NCBI GenBank assembly: GCA_945859605.1
Contig: OX243817.1
Location: 18,435,456 to 18,499,455 of the forward strand
From: Lumbricus rubellus
Taxonomy: Eukaryota > Annelida > Clitellata > Crassiclitellata > Lumbricidae
DNA length: 64,000 nucleotides
Direction of reading: 5' to 3'
A program made the translations under genes and the position numbers. Below, one piece after another: positions 36,701-43,794 of this stretch (position 1 is the first letter of the stretch; each line of letters starts with the position of its first letter). A model generated the notes under the pieces. The model was given only the letters and a program-made list of their open reading frames with translations, did no database searches and was not told where the DNA came from.

Positions 36701-37975
36701 TAGTTTCGTTTACCAACGTTGAACATTGAAGAATTTTAAAAAAATTGTTATAAAAAAGCAGTGTTCATTCAACCAAATGACAATAAAAAAAATTATATAA
36801 TAAAAGTAAATATAGGGAGAAATTCATTTTTTATAACTCGTCTATTTTTTGTGCAATAAAGAATTTCACTATGAGTCGTGGTAATGATTGTTGACATAAC
36901 AAATTCGTGCAGTAATGATCGGCGTGCAGTTTTGTGCGCGTCGTTTTGAATGTCGCGGTTTTGTGCACGTGGTACGGTTGTAAACTATTTCCAAGTATAA
37001 AATCATAGCATATCACGTCAAATTAGCTGACTTAGTCATACGCTGAACATCGCAAGGTGATCTGAATTTAGATGTATGCATGTGCACTTGTTATAGCACC
37101 CCTTCAAGCTCTCTCTACTCAGAGGCGCTCCGGAATGCAGAGCGGACACTGCATCGGAGTTTCACGCCGAAGCGCTGAGCAATTGTGAGTGAAGGACTTG
37201 CCCAAGGTCCTTACGCGGCGAGGTGGATTCGAACCTCGAACCTTCCGGCTCCAAGGCAACGACACCACCACTACACCACCTCGCCCCTCAATGAATATAG
37301 ATGAATACACGATTGCATTACGAGTGTAAATCTAAAAAACGATGACATCAAAGTCAGAAGTTCCTACTTGTTCTCTGTGTGTGAGAGCAGATGCACCTTA
37401 AGCTCCTCACGGACGCTACGAAGCCCTCGCATATACGGCGATGCCTCAGAGTAGTTGCTGTACTTTGGGTTATTCCGCATCAGATACTGGGCGAGGAAGT
37501 TGAGCGGATTGAAGTTGTTGTCCGGTTTGCTCGTCTCGACCAACGTGCGCTTCTCCACTTCGACGAGCAGCTTCTCGACGCCGAGAACGAGCGTCGGAAG
37601 GATGTTGTCGATCATGAAGACTCGAATCTCGGCGTCGACGTCCAGCGACATCCAGTCTTTCGTTATCTCCTCGACGGCAATCTTGCGAAGAACTCTTCTC
37701 GCCTGATCTCTCGTGTGCTGGTTGTCGTTCTTCATCATGTTCCACTTCGACATCATTCGACTGACGAATTGCTCCTCGTGGAGGGAACAGAAATTTCCGG
37801 ACATCGTCTGTCGCACTGGCAGAAGGTAGTCAGGGAGCGGCATCATCTCATCGTCGACGTCGTTGTCTTTGGGGTCGTCGTCTGCGGCGCGTGGTGATCT
37901 TGCGGCAGACTTTTTGTCCCCCTGGCCGACAGCCTGCTTGTCACTCACACCCTTCATGTTTGTCACTTCAGGCAT
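15744..37975 (-). CDS. EFCAB5: EFCAB5-like protein, EF-hand and GAF-like domains, at least 22 exons
   Basis: Exons read on the minus strand (window coordinates, 5' to 3' of the gene): 37397-37975, 36155-36295, 35826-35957, 35293-35448, about 33820-33891 (5' edge uncertain), 33096-33148, 31715-31745, 30170-30460, 29197-29298, 28369-28568, 27307-27463, 26150-26298, 25443-25571, 24711-24883, 24168-24261, 22762-23034, 21360-21613, 20323-20573, 18805-19034, 18185-18284, 17721-17805, 17456-17545, 15744-15819. All junctions except the one entering the 33.8 kb exon keep phase with AG/GT borders; an extra exon may be missing there. Product is about 1,270 residues (human EFCAB5 is about 1,500, from memory). 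Exon 1 carries a Dpy-30-like helix, NPLNFLAQYLMRNNP, residues 155-170. A coiled-coil segment follows in exon 2. An EF-hand loop, DNEGSGFLNCDE, lies in 27307-27463. A GAF-like domain spans 22762-25571 (segment FIAIPFKDKKKRVFGLLCVD), interrupted by an acidic/Ala-rich insert; a second GAF-like region lies near 20.3-20.6 kb. The tail is basic (KLTKAKRTQNLKKQ). Known family role is unclear; Dpy-30-like motifs suggest a ciliary or flagellar location (inference). A possible 5' UTR splice acceptor lies at 38006-38007. Name assigned from recalled family similarity. Confidence 0.85.
16916..16956. mobile_element. TTAA-bounded palindrome, 41 bp (CCCTTTGAACCTG type)
   Basis: TTAACCCTTTGAACCTG is mirrored by CAGGTTCAAAGGGTTAA with only 7 bases between: an almost perfect hairpin, in DNA transcribed as the last EFCAB5 intron. 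Confidence 0.75.
16958..17045 (-). mobile_element. LINE 3' tail fragment with ATTAG microsatellite
   Basis: Read on the minus strand: GAGAGCGCTTCTGAATAGCT, AAGCGCTTTACAAATGTTCA, then ATTAGATTAGAT. The same order occurs at 33400-33500 (plus) and 21205-21292 (minus). Confidence 0.7.
17231..17291 (+). mobile_element. Partial copy of the CAGGG-TTAAAGTGTGG hAT MITE
   Basis: Matches the left half of the intact elements at 26656, 27598 and 47445 (TTAAAGTGTGGCTGGACGG, CGTCCATGCACTTATTTTC) and then stops. Confidence 0.7.
18325..18412 (-). mobile_element. LINE 3' tail fragment with TACAA-type microsatellite
   Basis: On the minus strand: TGAGAGCACCTCTGAATGG, GAGAGGTGCTATATAAATG, then ATACAATGCAATACAATAC. 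It lies between EFCAB5 exons. Confidence 0.7.
19335..19430 (+). mobile_element. LINE 3' tail fragment with ACAAT microsatellite
   Basis: CTGGGAGCACCTCTGATTGC, GAGAGGCGCTTTATAAATTT and then ACAATACAGTACAATAC. Same tail module as other LINE remains in the window. Confidence 0.7.
19507..20033. repeat. Foldback element with GGGACTACTGATC units
   Basis: The left arm (19507-19583), made of repeated GGGACTACTGATCTA, is mirrored by the right arm (about 19935-20033) made of TAGATCAGTAGTCCC units; both include the TGATCACAGGTCAACTGATC segment in opposite orientation. A loop of about 350 bp separates them. It lies in an EFCAB5 intron. Family unknown; no clear target duplication seen. Confidence 0.75.
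20089..20287 (+). mobile_element. tRNA-derived SINE
   Basis: The B box GGTTCGAATCC follows the head; then GGACCTTGGGCAAGTCC, CGCTTCGGCGTGAAACTCC, GGGAGCGCCTCTGAGTAG and the end GCGCTATAACAAGTGCACAT. The A-box side is slightly eroded. Confidence 0.92.
20637..20850 (-). mobile_element. tRNA-derived SINE
   Basis: Full-length on the minus strand, including GTGGTGTAGTGGTGGCGTCG (A box) and GGTTCGAATCC (B box), ending in GCTATAACAAGTGCACATA. It lies 64 bp upstream of an EFCAB5 exon (20323-20573) in gene sense. Confidence 0.93.
21205..21292 (-). mobile_element. LINE 3' tail fragment with (ATTAG)n
   Basis: Minus strand: GAGTGCTTCTGAACAGCTCT, GAGAAGCGCTTTAAAAATG, then six units of ATTAG. Confidence 0.7.
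21775..21845. mobile_element. TTAA-bounded palindrome, 71 bp (CCCTTTAATGCCG type)
   Basis: TTAACCCTTTAATGCCG and CGGCATTAAAGGGTTAA bound a core with GGTATAGGATTTTCC. A close relative lies at 56266-56338. Confidence 0.8.
21925..22003. mobile_element. TTAA-bounded palindrome, 79 bp (CCCGTTTGCCCC type)
   Basis: TTAATCTTTTACCCATTTGC at the left pairs in part with GGTAAAGGGTTAA at the right; the inside carries GAGAATATCCGCTGAAAATG. It is the same sub-family as 24533-24605 and 48085-48164, here inverted relative to the latter. Confidence 0.75.
22430..22740 (+). mobile_element. Second tRNA-like SINE family, candidate
   Basis: A tRNA-like head (TGGCCTAGTAAGCGAGAGC, then CGGTTCAAGCCCCGG as B box) is followed by GGACGCGGTGGCGCAAGC, GAGCTTGGGCAAGTTGCTTA and an ATC/AGC microsatellite tail. 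Only one copy lies in the window, so the family is inferred from structure. Confidence 0.5.
23735..23942 (+). mobile_element. LINE 3' end (CR1/L2-like reverse transcriptase C-terminus plus tail)
   Basis: Encodes VGPVVWNGLPFELRLHPGTL and then, in a broken frame, LSFLDQ, resembling the WNSLP...SLxxFK C-terminus of CR1/L2-type LINEs. It is followed by GGAGCGCCTCTGAGTA, a CTTGAAAAGGCACTATATAA tail and a GAATGAATGAATG microsatellite. Confidence 0.75.
23955..24055 (+). mobile_element. Retroelement tail ending in (ATT)n
   Basis: Contains AAGGCGCCCTTGTAACGGCA, CTGCGCCATATAAATTGTCA, then ATTATTATT. The same order appears inverted at 60425-60515. Confidence 0.6.
24533..24605. mobile_element. TTAA-ended palindrome relic, about 73 bp
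   Basis: Left end eroded (CTTTACCCGTTCAATTTT); right end GGGGCAAACGGGTAAAAG then ATTAA. Core AGCGGATATTCTTGGGGCA is shared with 48085-48164. Confidence 0.65.
25857..26102. repeat. Long near-perfect hairpin, about 100-bp arms, 38-bp loop
   Basis: Left arm 25857-25964 (starts GCTGCTTCAGATTGGGTTAC) is the inverse of right arm 26003-26102 (ends GTAACCCAATCTGAAGCAGC). Only a few mismatches and one extra 7-8 bp segment (near GATGCAC) disturb the pairing. It lies fully inside an EFCAB5 intron (25572-26149), so the transcript should fold into a long hairpin. Confidence 0.92.
26299..26440. repeat. 16-bp tandem array ending at a 3' splice site
   Basis: About nine units of ACACAAACAATTGAGC and the variant ACACAAACAATCAAGT. 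In gene sense the last unit reads GTGTGCTCAATTGTTTGCAG, where the final CAG is the acceptor of the EFCAB5 exon at 26150-26298. Confidence 0.92.
26656..26835 (+). mobile_element. hAT MITE, 180 bp, perfect 8-bp target duplication
   Basis: Starts CAGGGCTTAAAATATGG, ends ACACTTTTAGCACTG; flanked on both sides by CCTACAAC. Inside: CGTCCATGCACTTATTTTC and two GTCCTGGCACTTCTTTT-like motifs. Same family as 27598 and 47445. Confidence 0.92.
27070..27292 (+). mobile_element. tRNA-derived SINE, diverged subfamily
   Basis: GGGGCACAGTGGTGTAGTGG (A box), GGCTCGAATCC (B box), then CTCAAGCCGCCACGTAAGG, a mark shared with the copies at 29349 and 60629. Tail GCGATATAACAAGTGCAC. Confidence 0.9.
27598..27774 (+). 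mobile_element. hAT MITE, 177 bp, perfect 8-bp target duplication
   Basis: Starts CAGGGTTTAAAGTGTGG, ends ACACTTTTAGCGCTG; flanked by CATAATAG on both sides. Closely related to 26656-26835, only 760 bp away. Confidence 0.93.
28195..28305 (-). mobile_element. tRNA-like SINE head, minus strand
   Basis: On the minus strand: CCCGGTAGAGTAATGGTTAA, ACACGCTGGCCAAGAG, then AGCAGGTTCGAGCCCCC (B box). The sequence folds only roughly as a tRNA and lacks CCA-proximal pairing, so a SINE relic is more likely than a tRNA gene. Confidence 0.55.
28655..28738 (-). mobile_element. LINE 3' tail fragment with (GAAT)n
   Basis: Minus strand: AGGAGCGCCTCTGAGTAGGT, TTCTTGAAGAAGCGCTATAT, then GAATGAATGAATG. The same tail is at 52855-52922. 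Confidence 0.75.
29349..29541 (-). mobile_element. tRNA-derived SINE
   Basis: Minus strand copy with GGTGTAGTGGTGGCATCG and GGTTTGAATCC (B box with one change), tail GGGGCGCTATAG. It starts about 50 bp upstream of the EFCAB5 exon 29197-29298 in gene sense. Confidence 0.9.
29861..30086 (-). mobile_element. tRNA-derived SINE, eroded
   Basis: Minus strand: GGTGTAGGGGTATGTTCGG in place of the A box, GGGTTCTAATCC in place of the B box, then the usual TTGCTCGTGCGCTTCAGC and a tail TATAACATGTGCTCATAC. Confidence 0.85.
30470..30716. repeat. (ATC)n-rich tract abutting an EFCAB5 acceptor
   Basis: About 250 bp of ATC/GTC repeats. On the minus strand it reads as a long Asp-rich frame joined to the true exon at 30170-30460. 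Phase analysis favours splicing at the AG at 30461-30462, leaving this tract in the intron. Confidence 0.85.
31156..31684. mobile_element. TIR element with GTTACGTAACG motifs, about 530 bp
   Basis: The ends GGGGTCATTGCATAATTACG and CGTAATTATGCAATGACCCC are perfect inverted repeats of 20 bp. Each sub-terminal region has CCCACCCACCCACCC and CGTTACGTAACG or CGTAACG words. Possible 3-bp duplication CAA at the borders. No coding capacity; family not identified. The right end stops 30 bp short of an EFCAB5 exon (31715-31745). Confidence 0.8.
31970..32125. repeat. About 49-bp tandem repeat, 3 units
   Basis: Units contain GTGATTGGTTGAGCTAAA and AATAGAATGAGGATGATGAC. Each unit carries an inverted CCAAT box (ATTGG). 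Confidence 0.85.
33270..33505 (+). mobile_element. LINE 3' end (reverse transcriptase C-terminus plus ATTAG tail)
   Basis: Encodes LVGPSMWNELSAAIRSRIL, the WNxLP-like C-terminal motif, followed by GAGAGCACTTCTGAATAGCT, GAAAAGCTTTACAAATGTTC and ATTAGATTAG units. Confidence 0.75.
34516..34742 (+). mobile_element. tRNA-derived SINE, best full-length copy
   Basis: GGGGCGCGGTGGTGTAGTGG (A box), GGTTCGAGGTTCGAATCCAC (B box), GACCTTGGGCAAGTCC, CGCTTCGGCGTGAAACTCCG, GAGCTTGAAGGGGCGCTATA, CAAGTGCACATAC and an ACAA microsatellite. Confidence 0.95.
34880..35092 (+). mobile_element. LINE 3' end, endonuclease/reverse-transcriptase type
   Basis: Encodes MDGTNKRGRPHREWLDDVTG and then WGKASLRELSHTEMDRGRWK, the GRP-x-x-W-x-DD ... 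W signature at the C-terminus of many metazoan reverse transcriptases. It ends in GCTGCTGATGATGATGAT. Confidence 0.8.
35565..35718. repeat. (ATGT)n-rich microsatellite
   Basis: Imperfect GTATGTATGTAT and GCATGCATGTAT run in an EFCAB5 intron; gives Tyr/His/Ile/Thr repeat ORFs on the minus strand. Confidence 0.9.
36296..36475. repeat. 35-bp tandem array ending at a 3' splice site
   Basis: About five units of CTGACAATTGTTTCAAAACA plus AAACAATGTACCAAT. In gene sense each unit ends in CAATTGTCAG, a splice-acceptor-like string; the array runs into the acceptor of EFCAB5 exon 36155-36295 (used AG at 36296-36297). Confidence 0.92.
37081..37290 (-). mobile_element. tRNA-derived SINE
   Basis: Full-length minus-strand copy with GGTGTAGTGGTGGTGTCG and GGTTCGAATCC; lies 107 bp past the end of EFCAB5 exon 1 in gene sense. 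Confidence 0.93.
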
Positions 37976-38879
37976 CGTGAGTGATCACGTAAAAGCATGA
38001 AATGCCTAGGTGGAAAAATACGAGCAACGTTTAGAGTGTTTATATTTATCACAATCACCATCACAACCACAGCCACCACCACCACACAGCAGAAATCATC
38101 AACGATTCAACGTCATCGTCGTCATCATCACAACCTTATATAAAACCTATGAACATATGAAAAGAAACAATCGTTTTTTCACAGCTAGATTTGGGAGCCA
38201 CACTGTTTATTTAGTGCATGTAGATTTATGTGTTGTAGAGTGAGGCAAAGGCAAAGTTGATTCTTGATTTGCCAACAACCTTTGTGACAATTTTCAGCAT
38301 TCCAGCAGTGGTATCGCATACTTCCATATTCGTTAAGTAGACTTAGTAAAAAGTACTTTAGAAACAAGTATGGTACTTTGGGTCTGTTAAAACATAACTT
38401 CTAGTATAACCATCAACTATGTACACAGATAGATTAGATGAACGTGTGTGGCACAAGGACAAACGTTACATGACCAAATCAAATTTTACAGGAACTTCTA
38501 TAATAATAATAATATACTCATTACAAATATTCATTCACATTAAGAAATAAACACCACCTTAGCTCTACATTATATTATTTACACTACTTTTGTTTGGCAC
38601 TGTGTCGCTGAAGTATAGACTTGAATAATTACGACACCTACTAGACGGATTAATTTCAAAACGATTTCAATCGCCAAAATAAGTGCAATAACAGCGAAAA
38701 AGAGAAGAAAACTGAAAAACGATATGCCGTTAATTTGCCACAAAATTTCAATCCAAAAGCCACCGGTGGAGCGTTACTATGGCGCTGATATTAGTCTGCG
38801 TCATGGCCTCGCATTACGGGATAAGTTTTGGTGCGCCGTACTAGAAACTACAATATTTCTTACTGGTCGGAAAAATATT

Positions 38880-39078
38880 GTCACTCTGGCCAGAGCTTTT
38901 TTAGTGTGGTTGTACACAAAATGTGCAGTTCTAAATGGAATTATGCAGTTGAAGAAGCACTTTTGCACAGTTAAAACTAGCAAAAATGGTAATTGTCCTT
39001 CGATTGGAAGTAATTTGCCATGGAGGATAGGAAGAAAAAGAAGTTATGCAGTTCTAAAAATTCCTTAAAACAGCCCTG
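38880..39078 (-). repeat. Interspersed repeat with TTTAGAACTGCACATTTTGT
   Basis: Read on the minus strand from CAGGGCTGTTTTAAGGAATT, it shares CATGGCAAATTACTTCCAAT, TTTTAACTGTGCAAAAGTGC and TAGAACTGCACATTTTGTG-like words with 45200-45405. Probably a DNA-transposon relic; ends not defined. Confidence 0.65.
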
Positions 39079-39829
39079 ATGTCTCTGGCGCTGTTCATGT
39101 CTTTTTACCGCGATCGTCGTATTATTTAGCATTTGGAGTTCGCACTAAACCACCGCACAGCATATGCAAAGCAGACTGTCCACCAAGTAAACCAGTTATT
39201 CTGCATTCCGCGATCGGCGTAAGAATTACCTTATCTCATTACATGTGATTTACCTAAAGCTTGACCGAGACGATCGGAAGATCGCGTGCGTTCCCTACTT
39301 CTCATATTAACGCAGCCATTACATAACGAATGCAGTGAAAGCTTACAAGGAACCAGTACAATTAAGTTATACTGAATCCATACTTCTGTGATTGAGGCTT
39401 CGTTGACTTCAGTATTCATCTATTGGCTTCGAAGGAACCAGCGTAACTGAGATGAGAACATCTTTCGATTCAATGCATCTGTGCGAATAGTCACATCGTA
39501 CGACCGCCGCCACGTTTTATGTGGTCATTATTGCATGTTATTTAACCAATTTTTAATAAAAAATTTACCAATCGAGACGTGTTTATATTCGTGATCGTAG
39601 TCGTATTCTGTTTTAAGGTCTTCTGCTTGGGTAAGTGTAATCGGTAATCGACGTTAAGTGCACGATGGTGATTTATTTGGCGCTGTAATAAAGTGTTTGA
39701 AGGTGTTTGGTGTGGGTTCGTGGGTATTTGGCTAACAACTGGAGATGTTATATTATGGCATGATTTGTGCACTGCATGTTGGTGTAAACTGTAAAGGCTA
39801 AAGCAATATATGCGGTGTTAACTTGGGAC

Positions 39830-40470
39830 CCACAGTAGAAAAGACGGCGCTGTCTTTGTAGAAGTGGAGCTCGAGGAACCAAAAGCTCCCCCCCCCCCGT
39901 TGTCGCAGAGCGAAGGGCTCGACGGGCTGCAAGGTCGGAGACAGGTCGACAAAGGCTAGACAGGTATGATGGAGCACAATCAATAAGGCAACGCCAGACA
40001 AGTGCAGCAACTCGGTAGGAGATGCGCTGTGAAAAAGGGAGCCAGTAAAGAACATCACGCATGCATAGAGACGGGGGCATATTTAGGAAAGTGGCCAATG
40101 CTGCGAGCAGCGGAACGAAGGACTCGTTCAAGGCACCCAATAAGTCCAAGTGGCAGACCCACGAGTACCGAACTGCAGTGATCAATTCTACTGGTGACAA
40201 AGGCATGGACAAGTGTCAGAGTAGCACTATGAGAGAGGGATCTTGAGACAACTCAGAGTTGCCGAAGTTGGTAGTAGCAACTAAGAGTGACCAAATTGAT
40301 ATGCTTTGAGAAGTTGAGCTCTTGATCCAAAGTAATTCCAAGGTCTCGCACTGTGAGAGAGAAGGCTGCCATTTGATGACAAGCTAAGGTTCTTTTGGAG
40401 TTTAGGATTTCTGTCTGTTTTGCTGATGTGAGACACGGTGCAATAGTTGTCATGCTCCAGTAAGTCAAGA
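39830..40470 (-). pseudogene. LINE reverse transcriptase C-terminal remnant (CR1/L2-like)
   Basis: Minus-strand pieces in more than one frame: VRDLGITLDQELNFSKHIN (start of the RT C-terminal region, about 40360-40300), then LNESFVPLLAALATF, YWLPFSQRISYRVAALVWRC, LCRPVSDLAARRALRSA and GELLVPRAP down to about 39850. This order matches CR1/L2-type LINE ORF2. Frameshifts and missing upstream domains show a dead 5'-truncated copy. Confidence 0.85.
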
Positions 40471-41984
40471 TAAAAAGTGTCTTTGGCAGTACATTAGCCT
40501 GGTTTATGGATCATGTCTGCCAGTCTGGTATGCTTCATGTTTCAGTTGTGCATAGGTAGTCATTACCATTGACCCACTGAAGGGCCACGTAAGATGTTGC
40601 CCTGAAACTTAAAGAACTATAAATGTACAGTCAAACATTTTAACTGACCTTGGTATCACTTTGCCCCAGAACTTCAAGGCCATACCCTGGAGATCAAAAT
40701 ACTAAGTTTCAGTGTCCACGGTCACACCTAGCCTTAATTACTAATTACCTTAGCCAATGAAATAAGCGTTGCTTAGATCGAATTAAGTGTTTATTTGCCC
40801 AGTGATTGGCAGTATTTGTTGGCATGACTGAAGAGTGCACAATTGTTTGAAACTATTGTTGACGATATTTTGCCGACCTCTGTCGACTCTAGTCCACAGT
40901 AGACTATATGGACATATTTGGCATTGAGAGGAAGTTTCTTTTCTTGTGGATATGAAAGCTTCACAACAGGTTGTTCATTTCACATGCATTAGGATTTGAA
41001 ACTGAGACGCTGAGGTGAAAGACTGAGAGTGTTGAATACAATGAATTTCCAAAGAAGCTTGTATTAAATGAGGAGCTACGGTTTAGTAGCACTTGCCATT
41101 GTCAGCATAGCTCTGTTCTTTGTTGAAACGGTTATCATGACCATAGAATTATGTGTGCTCGAGATTAGCCATAGATAAGAAATGTAGAACAAATGCTGAC
41201 AGAGTTGTCAATTGGTTGGCCAGTTTTTAAATTTAGTCAGCATTTTGAAGCATCAACCTGATAAGATATATCTATATATATATATATCATATTTATATGC
41301 ATACATTGATACACAAATGCCCATATCTATATACAGAGTAAATATTGGTCAATTTATAAAGCACTCAAAAATGCATGTCATGTCGTATACAAATGTACTT
41401 GAGTATGTCCTCTGGTCTACATGTGTATTTGAATGATCAATTTATAAGTGGTTTTTTTCTAGTATTGCACTAGATATTTGTAATAAATATAATTCATGTT
41501 GGTTAAAAATATATGTTCTCGTATTTTTAATGTGAATATTTGCATAAATTTCATTTAATTTTCATTACACCGTGACCTTATCATAGCGGAAATTTTGAGT
41601 CATGAATCTGATATTTAATGTGTAATTCTAACTCGAATCTGGATTGAATTGTAGCATCCTAACCCTGGGACTTTATCACTGCTGGATCATATGACTGTTG
41701 TACAGTGCACAGCCTCCTTTATAGTATGCACGATAAATTCTATGTGACTCTTGTAGATATCATTGTAAAGAAGTTCTAGTTATATACTTCATGATGACAT
41801 GTAGACATAATCACTTTAATATAATTTTAGCCTTTGCTTAGAATAGGTGATTGTTTAAGCGTTAGGCAAATAGCCTTTTTAATTCTCTGTGGAAGTTAGT
41901 GTTTTAGTGACTTTGGTTATGGTTCTAGTTACCAACAGAGGTTTTCTGTGCATTATGTCCTGCACTGGCTCCCAATATCCCAAC

Positions 41985-42160
41985 GTATCACCTAAAAAGG
42001 AGGAGAGGACGCCCAAGAAGGAGGTGGATGGAGGAAATACACGAGAGTGCGAAGATGAACTTGAAGGAACTGAGAGACGCGACGGAAGATCATAATATGT
42101 GGAGAAGGTTTATCAAAGCGGTCGCTAGGGTTCAAAGAACCGACGGCACAAGGTGACAAG
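41985..42160 (+). pseudogene. LINE reverse transcriptase end, same family as 62525-62773
   Basis: Read in the frame of GRPRRRWMEEIHESAKMNLK, then ELRDATEDHNMWRRFIKAVA and RVQRTDGTR. It aligns residue for residue in outline with the minus-strand fragment at 62525-62773 (GRPRKRWMDEIHETTGMNLE). Confidence 0.82.
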
Positions 42161-42234
42161 GTGATCACCTACATGATTTCTGCGTTCTTGATATTGCACC
42201 CTCATAAAAGCTCTGCTGTCCTGCTTGTGCGTGC

Positions 42235-42500
42235 AGGGGCTGCCGATCCATGGCAGCTTGTTCCACTATTGTATGCACTTCCTCCATGCAATGCTCGGCT
42301 CTCGCTGTGATGGACCGACCTTTTGGAATGGTCTTTCATTGAACTTACCTACCTTTGCTCCCACAAACAAACTCTTCCGCCTTTCAGGCTTTCACCCTTC
42401 TCTAAAAAACTAATCTTTTCAGCTGCAGCTTGGCTGGGAGTACCTCTGAGTCGATATTTTGAAGTGGCACAGGTTTATAATATTGATTGGTTTATTGATT
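42235..42500 (+). mobile_element. LINE 3' end (CR1/L2-like)
   Basis: Encodes GPTFWNGLSLNLPTFAPTNK and LFRLSGFHPSLKN*, resembling the RT C-terminus, followed by CTGGGAGTACCTCTGAGTC, a TTGAAGTGGCACAGGTTTAT tail and ATTGATT units. Confidence 0.78.
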
Positions 42501-43794
42501 TTAAGGCCAGCTGTTTGCAGTTTGTGGCAGTGTGGCTGACTTGTTGAAATTGTGCACGCTGAGAGCAGTGCTTAATGATTTCTTGTTGCTTTAGAAAACT
42601 GTGTTTCACTTTGAGGCAATGTCAGCAGATAAAAGATGTAGGTTACATAAAAGACATATAGATGTTGTCATGTACCTTACAATATACCATTGGGTAGCAC
42701 TGCAGCTCGAGATTCTTGAATAGCTTTATGCTGTCTAAACATCTGAATGCATATTTAAACCATCAAAACATTTGATTTCTAGGATACTTGACATTCTAAG
42801 GTTAGGTTATTTTTAGGTGATATAATGTGCTCCAAGCTTTAGTACGACCGAAGGCCAAAACACCAAATTACAGTCATCATCACAGTCTTATAAATTATAA
42901 AGCTCATGTCTCGACTTTACAAACACTTTCTTGCTGACACTAACATGGAAAAAGTGGCCGAAGACCTGCTTTATTTGAGCCATAAGCAGATGCAAGATGT
43001 AGGTTTAGCTGTTGCCAAATGTACATGGTACATCACCAATTGATGAGCACCAGTTACATTTGGTCAAAGGTCATATGCTGCCTTGACCTAAATTCCTTTT
43101 AGTAACCGGAGATTGTTTATTGAATGACTTTTCAATAACGACCTTGTCTGACATCTATGGAGAACAAATGACTTGCAGAACTAAATATAGACTGTAATGT
43201 GTCTGAAATTGTCGAAAAATAATCATGTGATGAGCATGCAATTTGAACAGTGATGTGGCTTAACGTAGGGTTTCAGATTTGAAGTTGATTTTTAATTGTT
43301 TATATCATTGTACCTTGTAACAGTGTACACTAATTTTTGACAATTAGAAATGTGATATTGGTTCCAGAGTTGATTTATTTGCGATTGTGTGCTCTGTAAT
43401 GGAACATAATTTGCAGTTGCACCATATTTAACACATTGTATTATTGAATTTAATAATTTATGGTTTGTGTTGCATTGTATTTACCACTGAACGCTAATTT
43501 TTTGCACATGTTCCCTCGTGTTGCTCCTGGGAGTGGTTGCTCCGCTCCGTCCTCCTTTGTTTTGCAACTGGAAAAGCCCGCATATCTGGACATCAAGCAT
43601 TCCTTTGAGTTTTTGTGTTCTTTAGAAAATTTGGACTTCCTTTTGCTGGTCACAAGCCACGCTCTACATTGTTATCTTCTATTTACAATTTACATTTTGA
43701 AGCGTAACTCTAGAACTTCGATTTGGGTGTGCCTCCTGTCAATTAAAGCATCTGTTTCATTTTATGTGGTCTGGTGTTTTTGACACTACAGAAA

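Larger units (their letters stand above)
37976..43794. other. Intergenic region between divergent EFCAB5-like gene and AACS
   Basis: Must hold both promoters and the AACS 5' UTR exon, but no clear core promoter or CpG-rich patch is visible. It contains the LINE remains and interspersed repeat listed separately, a CCA/CAT-rich tract near 38050-38130 and a TA run near 41270-41290. The 114-codon plus ORF at 38724-39068 overlaps the interspersed repeat and is not supported. Confidence 0.6.

Noticed and set aside
38724..39068. 114-codon plus ORF upstream of AACS
   Set aside because: Overlaps an interspersed repeat with another copy at 45200; the reading frame is not kept between copies.
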